From Euglena gracilis (lineage: Eukaryota; Euglenida; Euglenophyceae; Euglenales), in NCBI GenBank assembly GCA_039621445.1, contig CP154957.1:27946541-28010540 (forward strand): a stretch of DNA of 64,000 nt. The letters run 5' to 3'. This document shows, piece after piece, positions 33,801 to 45,800 of this stretch. Each line of letters starts with the position of its first letter. The stretch's first letter is position 1. A model generated the notes under the pieces. It searched no databases, had not been told where the DNA came from, and worked only from the letters and a program-made list of their open reading frames with translations. A program made the position numbers and the translations under genes.

Positions 33801-36800
33801 CTACAGACTACACACCACGCTAGCCTCGGAGTCGGACATACACACGCCTCGGAGGCAAGATGGGAAATGCTGTAGGAAAATGTGTGTGGTGTCCACTACA
33901 AGAACAGGGTCCAAAGAAGAAGACCCCCCTCCTCTGGCGAAGCGAGCGTCCACTACAAGAGCACCCGCTCTACAATTGGGGGGGTTTAATGGTAATATAT
34001 AACCCCCCAAGGGTCTTGAAATCCCGCCACAACTACAAAACCAGGCACAATGCACCTCCGCCCCTGGGGTTGGTAAACAGAAGCCTGTTAGGGGTAGACT
34101 GGTTGTTTTTGGCCCAAAATGAGCCCAATTTCCCAAAAAATCGGGACTGAAAGATAAATTTGGGACTAATTTCGGTTGAGAATGGGGCCGAAATCGAAAT
34201 CCTCATTTTCCCTCACTTTGTATGCTGCTCCTATGAACCACACCTGTCACACACTAGACACGTCCAAAGAACCCCCAGCGGAATGTTGGAATCAGGAAGA
34301 AAAATACCGAAAATTGGGGGGGATAGGTCCCATTTGTATGACGTGGGGGGGTTTTTAGCATCCATTTTTTGCATGACGTTACACCCAACGCCTGAAATTT
34401 TCGCACTTCACACCGTATATTTTTGCACTTCAGGTCATTTTTTTTGCATTTTATCTCAAAAATTTTTGCACATACCAACAATTTGTTTGCACTTTATCTC
34501 AAAATGTTTGCACCTTATCCCAAAAATAGTTGCCTCCGTTCCGAAAATTTTTGCACTTGGATCGGGTGTTTAGCACTTTTGCCTTTGAAACTTCAATCAG
34601 TGTGGATGTTTTTCCATTGTGCAGTGCAACGCTTTTTTTCATTGTGCAAAAATAAAATGACGGAGGGCAAATTTTTTCGGAACAAGTGCAATATTTTTGG
34701 GGTGCAGTGCAAAAAAATTTGAGACCTTTAGGAAATTTTTTGAGGGCACTGAGCAAAAATTTTGACTGGTTGGGGCAAATATTTTTGCCAGCCATGGGCA
34801 AACATTTCAGACGCTAGGTGTAGCAAAGGTGTAGCAAAGGTGTAGCAAATGCTTTACCGGTGTCAAAACCTTCTACCTTAAATGCACCTTCGATCACATT
34901 TTTCACATTTCGGGATGTGGTATGCCATTTCCACCAATTTTGACATAACCCCAAAGTGTGAGGTTCAGGCAAGAAAGAAAAAAACGCTCTTGCAGCCGTC
35001 ACAGGTGTTCCTCTTTCCCAGAGCTGGGTCAAAGTGCAACCGACCTCGACCATTTTTTCCCATTCATGTCCGAATGAATGTTGATCCCCTTTCCACTTGG
35101 GCAAAACAACTTTATTTTTTCCTCAGAACACAACAAAAATTTTGGTGAACACAAAATTTTTTGTGAACACAATTTTGGGGGTGGATACAGGTGATCACCG
35201 GTGGATACATCAGAAGACTGATCTTTTGTGTCTTTGACTTTTTGGCATTTTTGAAGAGAAAAATATGTCTTTTTGGCGTTTTGGATCCCAAACCAGACAT
35301 TTGGTTTGTGTGTTCACCCAAAATATTTTTTCTGTGTATCGTGTTCACCAAGAAAAAATCTGAGATAATTGCAGGGCCTGCCAATTTTTTTTTGACCAAT
35401 AATATAAATGTGGTGTTCTTTCAAAAAGACCACCACCAAATCTCCAACATATGGATATTTAACGTGAAAGAACAGGCACAGCTGTCAAGGAGCATTGAAG
35501 GAAGGGTGTTCTGGGTATTGTCCTCCTTCCTCCTGCACCTGCAAGTTATGTCAAGAGGGTTGTTTGTATTTGGGGGGCTTAAAAGTGGCCCACCGACTGC
35601 TTTTCATTGATCAATTTTTGTTGTGTTCACCAAAATTTTTCTGTGTTCATGTGCATGTTTCCACCAAAAGTTTTCTGTGTCCACCAATTTTTTTTGCGTT
35701 CATTTGTGTTCATCCAAAAAACCTTCGTTCACCTGTTGTTCACCTATGTTCACCAACGTCTTTGCGGACACACTAAGTGGATGACCCAATCCACATCGAC
35801 GTCAGCGACCTGGATTCACAAATTTTACAAATACACATTGTTGACACAGTGTGGGATCCAGGCAGAGTGGGACATGCATCTGCTTCATTTCGCCACTGCA
35901 GTTCTCCACACTGAGATGAGCCTGATCCATACGGATTTGAAGCCCGAAAATATCTTGCTGGTGGAAGGTGGATACACCCATGAAGGGCGTCGACGTGTTC
36001 CGCACAGGTTGACTTTGTACAGTGCCATTTTGCATCAGTGTCATTTTCCAATTTCGGTTCTTTTGGTTTTGGGATTTCTTTGTGTTTTGCACACATTTTG
36101 TTACATCACATTTTTGTTACTGGCTCTCTCGGGCCAAAATCTTTTATTGACATTTATGGGAGTCCAATTTATGTGGCACAAAGGCGCTTGGCCTGGGTTT
36201 GGCCTAGGGGTAGGCAAGTATGTTCGAATATTTCTTGTTGATGCAACAAGCTTGGGCTTTGCTGACGAAGGAGAAAGGTTGCCTGTTTCCAAGAAGTTAC
36301 AACATCCGGATCATCGATTTTGGAGGCGCCACCGATGAGGACCATTCTGACACCAGCATTGTTTCTACACGACATTACAGAGCCCCTGAGGTGATTGTAG
36401 GTGTGTTCATTTTTGTGTTTCTGTTTGAAAAGAATTTTTGTTTGAGCCCTGAGCCAGAGAGGGAGCCAAGTGCCTTGGCTTTGTGCATAAAGTTGCGGGC
36501 GGGTCCAATGATTGTGAGTTGGGCTGGCCAGGTCGGCCCAACGACCTCTGCAGGTGGCCGACCGACCTCGACCGACCCTCAATTATCGTATTACCCTCCT
36601 TTTTTTTGTAATTTAACCCTCCTCAAAAACTCCATTTTCTTAATTTGGCTCAAAATGCATACAAATGCATTGCAATTTTAAAAGCCCATATTGGCAGAGT
36701 ACTGTGAACCCACCCTCCATCGGCACCAAACAGAAGAGCACCAAGGTGGTCATAAATCAACGGATTTCAGTTGTTTTTTATTGTCAATAACGTTTTACCT

Positions 36801-39800
36801 TGATCCTAACCCTTACCAAAATCCCATCCCTGTCCCCTAAATTGTAACCCTAACCCCAACCCTCACTGTAATCCTACCCCTGATTTTGATTTTAATTCAA
36901 ACCCTAAACCTAACCCTTACCTTATCCGAAACCCTACCACTAACCCGAACCCTGATCTTGACCATAGCATTCCTTAAGGTGTGCCTGACCCCCCCTCCGG
37001 GGGGTGACTGAATGATTCTTTTGGAGTGACTGACTGGTTTTTGGCTCCAGGCTGGCCCCCCCCCCCCCACCTCCCGGGTGGGGGGTCGACCCCCCCCCCC
37101 ACCAGGCCTTCCTGTTCTGCCCTGCCCCCCCAGGGAGGGTGGAAATTGGGTGGCTGGGTTTTAATAAGTAACTGACTGGCTCAGTCAAATTTTACTGACA
37201 TTTTTTCTCGTTGAACTTTTTTGGACTGAGAAAATGTCGAAATTTTGGAAGGTGTGAAAAAATGGGGTTTTGGGTGGTTTTCGGGGGGCCCCCGATATGG
37301 GTCCCAAAATGGGTAAAAAAAAAACACCCGGTGCCAAAGGCGCCGGAAAATTTTTTTCGGGTCCAAAAATTGGTGCTCCCGAAAATACGGGAAGAGGTGG
37401 TGGGGGGTCGACCCCCCCCCCACCCACCATGCAGGGGGTGGGGGGGTCAACCCCCCCCACCCACCACCCTGGCTGTTCGGCCCGTTCTGCCCTGCTGGGG
37501 GGAGTCCGTTACTCTGGCCACTTGGCCAAAAAAATGCGGCCAAAAGGTGATTGAAATTAAGGGATTTTCGTCCAAAATCCCAAAAAATTTCCGGCGCCTT
37601 TGGCGCCAGGAAATTTGGCTATCCCTGGCCGACCCCCCTCGTTGACCCCCCCCCCACCCACCACAGCATTTTCACCGATTTCGGGAAAACGGGGATTTTG
37701 GCCAGAAAAATTTTTTGAAAATTTTTTTTGAAAAATGAACCCAAAACACATGAATTTTTGATGGAAAACCACATTTTTTTCACAAAAAATCTCAAAATTT
37801 TCCGTCTTAAAAACTGGTACTTTTTAGGAGGGGGGGTGAAAAAAACGAAGGTCAAAAAAAGTGGACAAATTTTTGGCAAAGGAAAGCCCCCGCAGCAATA
37901 TGACCCTGACCCAAACCCTAAACCAAACCCAAACCCCATCCATATCCCATTAATGTAACGCATCCGTAACGCATTTTTTTCGCGAAAATTTGCCTAAAAA
38001 TGCCCAAAACTGTGCCAGAAGAAAATTTTGTCTTTTGGGGGGGTCCCGGAACCCCTCACCCCAGGGTTGGTCCGGACCAGGCTTGTGCTTAGTCGGGTGC
38101 CTACCCCACGGGGGGGGGTGCTAGGGGCAGGCACCCCATAGCACCCGATCCGACCCCCCCCCCCGGGGGGTAGGGTTTTGGGGGGTGCCTGCCCCTAGCA
38201 GGCACCCCCCTCCGACCCCGGCGCCGGGGGCCCGGAAAAGGCCATTTTCAATGAAAATTTTCTGGGTCCCCCCCGGACCCCTATCCCCCCCCCCGGGGGG
38301 GGGGTGTGCCTGCTAGGGGCAGGCACCCTATGGCACCCCCCCCCTCCCAGTTGGTAAGCACAAGCATGGTCCGGACCATACAAACATTTAGTCACTGGAC
38401 CAACCCCCCCCCCCCCGGGGTTTTCAGAGCGACTGACTGGTTTTTGGCCGGACCCCCTCCCCCCGGGGGTCGGCAACAAACCACCAAAGTGACCTGAAGG
38501 CTCCGGAAAAAAATTTCGGCTTTTTTCCACATTTTTGATAAAAATTTCCTTTGGATTCCAGAGTGGCCCACCCCTCTCCCAGGGGGGGGGGTAGTGACTG
38601 ACTTATTTTCTGAAAAAAAGTGAGTGATTGGTTTTTGGGAGAGTCCCCCCCCCCGGTCCCGCGCCGGGGGACCCCCCGGGGTCTTAACAAGATTCCTGAT
38701 TACCAACCGCCAACCAACCCATTGCTTCCGGTCGCTTCCATACACCCAATGAATCGCGAATGTTTGAAAAATACTCCATTTCCAATTTCTGCATTTTTGA
38801 ACATTTCAAAGCCAGCTGTCACCAACATTTCCAAAAAATCTTCATTAAAGGCACAGAGTGAGGTTAAGATTTCACATGCAGCTTTCATTGAACCATTGTT
38901 GACCAGCATCTTCTACAAGGTACTCAATAGGTTCAATTTGGGCTAAAAACAGTGAAATACAAAGAAGACATGGGACAAGAACAGTTGCAACGCGTTGGGT
39001 CTGTTCCCGGTACCTGCCTTGGTTGGGTCACACCAAGTTGGTTCCACCACTTGGTTCCACCACCTGGAACCAAGTTCTTCTCAGTGTGCCGCTCTCAAAC
39101 ACCTCAAAAAAATTAGCGGCGTCTTTTTTTTTTAGCAACGCCCCTAGCAACGCCCCTTCTTTCTCTACCTCATCGAGGACCAGGACCCCCAAAAATCTTC
39201 CGAAACGGGGTCCTAACTTCCGGCTTAACCTTTGCCCTAAATATGGCCAATTTTTAGCACGCCAATCCTAACCCTGACAGGTGACCAAATACAGAGGCCG
39301 GCCGAGGCCACTGGGAGGTGCCACTGAATGGCGGTCTTTATCCTTTTTTCCCCCTGCCTCTCTGCCTCCATCCCCCAAAAAGGATGAGCAAGAGTTAAGT
39401 TGAAAACAATGCAACTGCCCCCGACCAACACAATCCATTTTTGTGTCCATTCTATGTCCATTCCATTGTTAATTTTCTTTAACGTCGTGAAATGGTCAGT
39501 GGCAACATTAATTTGCAGGTTCTTCATCTTGTTTATTTCTCTGCCCATTACCCCCCCCCCCCCAGGCTCTTGTCCCTGGGCTGCGGTTGCATGTGAAGCA
39601 AGGGGCCAACTTTGCGGGGGGGGGGGGGAGGGGCTACAACGATTTTCGGCAGGCAATGCCAAAAAAACTTTAACAGTGCGAGGCAATGCCAAGTTTCACG
39701 CCAGTTTTTTTTATTAAAATGTTTGTTTCCATCCTCGTAAATCGATTTTTTCCCGATTTATTTTTTATTTGCTTGTCTCTCAGCATTGATGAACCTGTGG

Positions 39801-42800
39801 CTCATTTTTGTGACACACACGGTGTCATTCAAATTGGCAAAAAAATTTTCCATTATTTTCCGCTTTGGGTTTCTTCTTGAATCATTGATTGGAGAGAGTG
39901 GGATTTGTTTCACAGGCTCTGGCTGGATGTATGGGGCTGATATGTGGAGCGTCGGCTGCATTCTGATTGAGCTTTACACCGGAGAAGTGCTTTTCGACAC
40001 GCACGAGAACAGAGGTATCAGTTCCCAATCTCGAAGTAATTGGGTTGTGCAAGCTACAAATGGGAACGAAAGGAGCCTCCTTTGGTTTTGCACCCACTGC
40101 ATCTTTTGGTGGATTCTCACCGTTCCTCGCAGAGCACCTTGCACTGATGGACAAGGTGATCGGCCCCATCCCTGACTGGTTCTCCCGGCGGATCAGGCAT
40201 GCCAGCCTCTCCTCCTTTTTTTCACACTCCTTGCTTTTTTACACAGCATCAGGGTTGTATTTGAAACCCTGCAACCCATGGGTTGTGGGTGGGGGGTCAA
40301 GGACATTTGGGCCTTGATCAAGGACTCTTTCGCCAAAGTGACCTTGATCAAGGACAACCTGGCCAAAGTGACCTTGATCAAGGACACCTGGGTCAAAGTG
40401 ACTTTTATCAAGGACACTTGGGTCAAAGTGACCTTGACATTTAGGCCAAAGTGAGCTTGATCAAGGACTCTTTCGCCAAAGTGACCTTGATCAAGGACAC
40501 CTGGCTGGGCCAAAGGGACCTTGATCAAGGACACTTGGGCCAAAGTGACCTTGGTCAAGGACACTTGGGCATAGTGACCTTGATCAAGGATATTTGGGTC
40601 AAAATGACCTTGAAGAAAAACACTTGGGTCGAAGTGACCTTGATCAAGGACATTTGGGTAAAAGCAAGGACATTTTGATCAAGGTTAGGGTTGATCCCCC
40701 CACCCTGGTGGGTGGGTAGCGGTCTGACCCCCCCCACCCCTTCCCATATTTCTGGGGGCGCTGGTTTTAGGTCAAAGTTTTTCTTCGGTGTCGAAGGCGC
40801 CGAAAGAAAGTTTCCTTGAATGGTGCCATGGAGGGGGGAACCCCCCACCTCCCAGGTGGGGCCCGCCACTTAGGCGGCACATCTCGCGCCTAATCTTTTT
40901 TTTGGTCGATTTGCGCATTTTCGCATGTCGACCAAAATCCATTTAGAGCGCCGGCGTTACAAGGGGTGAGAGCGAGAGGCAACACGATTGGGAATTACGT
41001 GTTTTTTTTGCTGTTTGTTTGAGGTCGGAATGGCACGAAAACCTCTGGACCTATCCCCCCAAGTGGAAAAACACTGACAAAAACACCAAAATTCCGGTAC
41101 CCCCATTCCTTGTGTGACAACTCCCAGCGCCAGGTGGTGCTCTGGAGGGGGGTGGCAGGTCCACCCCGTTGCTTGCTTTCTGACGTTTTGCGGCACATTG
41201 TGGAGGTTTTTGAAGTTGGTTACAAAAGAAGTGGAAGTGCACATGCCACATAAACAATGGATTGTTCGAGAATTCTGCCACTGGTGGTTGATGAGGGGGA
41301 TATAGAACACAGGAGGATTGCTACCGGGGTCACGTGTTGAGTTCGGTGGCAAGTTGCCCATCAATGTCCCACTGCTGTTTAAGGCACCCACACAACAGCA
41401 TAAATAATGTCGGTGTGCGCAAATGCGCACATGGACGACGCGCGCATTTGCGCACACCGACCACTTTAAACCCAACCAAGAGCCTCCAACGGGAGTGTGT
41501 TTGGAGCAGGGAAGTGAATGTGACAAGACTGTGATATACAACCTCCTTTGTATCCCCGTGGTGCTGGACCCCCTCTGTTGAATGCTGCTGGTATGTCAAG
41601 CCAAATTTCTATTGGAAATGGCCATTTTCAGGCGGCAGGGGGCGGTATGCTGTATATTTATAAAGGCGCCAGGGGGGTGCTATGGCAACACCCACCTGAA
41701 ACCCGACCCCCCTGAAAGTGCCCTGCTGCCCTGCCTGCCCATAGCACACCCCCAGGGGGGTGCGTTAGAAAGAATCTGGCACCCACCCCAGCACAACCAT
41801 TAAAATGGTTGCTTTCAAAATTGTGGGCACCAACCAAAATTCTTTTTCAGTTTGAAGCCTTGGCAACAGGGATTTCCGAGACAAGAGAAGGATCGAAACA
41901 GCAGGAGAGCAGATTGTGGAGGTGTTGTGCTCAAAATGGTGGTGTTGTAAGGTGTGTCTGAGAAGATCAAATAAAGCATGTCAGTGTATTGCATTATATG
42001 GCCCCGTGAACACAGGGATTTTCAAGTCAGCAGACACATCCATTTTCAGCCAATGAATTATGCCTCATTTTCGGACTAAAATACTGGGGGTGAAGGGCAC
42101 TTTAAACTCAGTTTTTCAGCATAAAACCTGGAAATGTTGTTTATTTTGATGTTTCAGGGGCTAAGAAATGGTTTTTTACAGCTTCAATTGCCGATGCCCA
42201 AATTCAAATTCGGGCCGGCAGGCTGGTCATTCTGTTGTGTTTAAATTCTACATAAGCACAGCAGCCCGTGCGTACGCATGGGCCCGGACCGGGCAATGCC
42301 GGATGTACGGTTCCAGCATGGACCCAACGGACCCAGCGGGACAGGCCAGCTCGGCTGCGTTGCCGTCAGGGGTACCCCTACGCAGCCCATTCGTGGGGGG
42401 AATCGCGCCAGTCGCGTAGTGTAGGCGGGACCAGGCTTCCGTTACAGGTTAGGGAGATAATAACTTGCACTGAAGGATTTCCAAACTGAAGTAGTGCCGC
42501 ACTTTTTAAATGGTACGTGTGTTAAGTTGTACAAGAGGTTGGTGTGCGCAGATTCGCAAACCGACCAAGAAGTCTGTTTTCGCATTTTGCACAGACCAAC
42601 CATTTGTACAATTTTACAAACACATCAATTGCAGCTGGCACACATGGTCTTTTTCACAGCTGCACAAATGGTTGGTGTGAGCATTTGCGCACACCGTCCA
42701 TTTTCGCATTTGCCCACACTGACCACCAATTTCTCACAGAGCCAAGTTTCAGGGTATCGTTTCAGGCTTGGGCACACCTCACCAAATTGTTCAGTCAATA

Positions 42801-45800
42801 TCCTAAGTTAATGAGACAGCCATTGCAGGGTTCTCAACACGCCTGCTGGGTGTTGCGTATATTATATGCTGCGGTGATACCTGCTCTTGGCACCCTATTT
42901 GCCAAAGTCCCTGCTTCCATCTCCGCGTCCTGGGGCACCACATCACATCTGCTTACATTTTTGGGTTTTTTGGGGTCATACCTTATCATTTTCATAAAAA
43001 AGTTGATGTGCGCATTTGCGCACATCGACAAAGAAAGCATCTTAAGTGCGAGATGCGCTGCCGAAGCACCAGGCCTTCCCGTACCGCCCTGCACCGCAGC
43101 TTGTGGTGCATTCGCCATCTATTTTTCTCAGCGAGAGCGCCCGCAAGTATTTCCGCAGCGATGGCCGCCTCCGCTGGCCCGAGATGGCGTCGTCCGACAA
43201 AAGTGTGGCGAAGGTGGACCACAGCCAGCGCCTGGAGGTGTGGAATGGAAGAACGGCAACCCCTGGATTGTGGCAGTTCTGTTTGGTGGATGGAAGCTCA
43301 TCGACAAAGTCAAGTCTTGAAATGATGTCCTTGCTTTCTGGAAATCTGAACCTCCCGCAAATGTGGTTCCCAATTTTTATTTGCATTTTTTCGCCCATGT
43401 TTTTTTATTTTTGTTGTTCTTGGATGGATTTTTCAATTACATTTGTCTGGTATATTTTTTGTTATCCTTCATGTGTAGCTAAACCTGACCACACCATATT
43501 CTAACCCAGCCAACACTCTTTCCAACCACATTGAAATTGGCTTGTGCGCATAAACTTGTGACCCGAGGGAGGATTCGCAGAGGCCAGGTGGTCATAAAAC
43601 CTTGCTTTTGGCCACAGCTCTGCAGAGGCCTAAAGGCAGTTTCTGTTGTGTGCTTTGCCAAACAATGCGTTCTCTGTTTGTAGGATTTGTGTCCCGATTC
43701 GGATTTCATTTCATTGCTGAAGGGTATGCTTGATTACAGCCAGGGATGTGTGCTCGTCTGCCAAGTGATGTTCTGAGGAGATGGCAGCTGGAAGGCTTGA
43801 AAAAAGTCGTTTCATTTTCTGGCCAGGCAGGTTTTTTTTTTGCCTAAAGCACACCTCCCACTGCCTTCTGGCCTCGAAGGTGCCGGGGGGGCGAACATGG
43901 CGAAAAGTCCAAGGGGAATTTGTCTGGGCGGGACCCAACCAATACTCAAAACCGACGGCACCAGGGTGGTAAGTGGAGGGGTTCGACCCCAACGCCCCTT
44001 ACTGTTTTTCCACGGGGGCTAATTTTCAGGTCAAAATTCCTTTGTCCCTTCGGTGCCGAATTAATTTTCCTTGCGCTGTGCCATCGTGGGTGGCAGGCAG
44101 AGCGGGGGGGGGGGATGCGTTGCGTATTTTTGTCGCATTTCTGTGCATTTTACGAATTTGGGAATGGGAAAATGCGTATTTTTTGGGCATTGCTTTGATT
44201 TTTGTGCATTTTTTTGTATTTCACACAACCTCCGCATTTTTTTTTATGTGTTGCAATTTAGTTTGTGTCAGATGATATATTGGCGCCCCCTTTTTGCCCA
44301 CCGACCACCTTGTTAACCGACAACCCCTTCGTCAGGAGTTGCATACAGGGCTGTATGCAGGGGGGGGGAAATGCGTTTCGCATTTTTTCGCATTTTTGCG
44401 CATTTTTTGCGCATTTTTGTCAATTTTTCAAAAATGCGCATTTTTTGCGCATTTTTTGCAATTCCCCCCCCCATTTTTGCACATTGTCCATTTTTTTGCG
44501 CATTTTTTTGCGCATTTTTTGCCCAATTTTGCACATTTTCAATTTTTGCGCCTTTTTTGCGCATTTTTTGCCCAACTTTGCACGTTTTCAATTTTTGCGG
44601 CTTTTTTGCGCATTTTTTGCCCAATTTTGCACATTTTCAATTTTGCGCCATTTTTGCCCAATTTTGCACATTTTGCCATTTTTGCACATTTTCCACCAAA
44701 ATCATATGCTCACCGAATTTTGCCCACGTTCAACTGACCCATTTCTGTAACCAACGAACCCATTTTCGCATTTTTTTTTTGGCCAAAATGCCTTCATTTC
44801 AGCTCTTTTTGGTGATTTTGGTTTAATTTTGGGTTTACTGTTGGAAATTTGTCTAAGTCCTTTTTCCCTTAGGAATGTCACAAACTCAGCGCATTTTTTG
44901 CGCATTTTTGCGCATTTTTGTGCATTTTTTCCGAGGGCCGTCCAGCGCATTCCCCCCCCCCCCTGCTGTATGGGAGTCCCCGAAACCTGACGGGTGGTGG
45001 TGGGGGGAAGACCCCCCCCCCCATGCTGGTGGGGGGGGTCCGACCCCCCCCCATGCTGGTTGCATGTAAGGGAGTGCGTATGAACCCCCTGGTCGGGGGT
45101 TGTTGGTTAACTAAAATTTTTATGGATATAGGGGTTTTGGCACCTGGTCTTGCGACCATCCTGGTCGGAGGTTGTAGGAACCCGGTCGGTGGGCGAACGA
45201 CAAGGAAACTAAGCAATGTGACGGGAAAAAAGTGCCACACTCGTTAATGGCAATGATGCTTCCAATTTCCAACTCATGGGTCCATGAAATATGTTCCTTT
45301 CTGCAATAGCACAAAAGGACAACAACATTCCCCCCCCTGGTGGTTCCCCCCCACACCTTGACCCCCACAACTGGATTTTCCAAGGGAGGGGGAAACTCTG
45401 CACATGCAGTTTTTTTTGTTTTTTTTGCATATTTATTATTTGGGATTATTTGAATTTTTTTTGACTTTTTTGAATTTTTTTTTGCATTTTTCGAAATCTT
45501 TTCCTTTTTTGGGGGGTTGTGCACTCCTTGGATTTCGCTTTTGGGCCCCCTGGGGTGTGACATTTGTTTCAGCACTGCCCACCATTTGCTCTGGCCTGGG
45601 GGGGGGGCTTCTGATTTGAAAAGAAGCCTGGGCTTAAAATGCTGCTGAAGGGCACTTCAGCAGTTTTTTTTTGGAAAGTTTAGAATGCTCAGAATGTCAG
45701 TACTTTTCGGAGAACAAACTGCACACCTAAAATTGTGTGCAGTTATTTTGCAGCCTTGCATTCTTCAGTGAGGTTTTTCTCTGAACCGCTTTCAGGTGGT

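Noticed and set aside
38400-38700. MITE ending TCTTAACAAGATTCCTG
   Set aside because: The right end and the GACTGACTGG interior fit the family, but no left end or target duplication was found.
44265-44826. ORFs rich in Phe/His/Ala (161, 151, 147 aa)
   Set aside because: Translation of the TTTTTTGCGCAT array inside a kinase intron.
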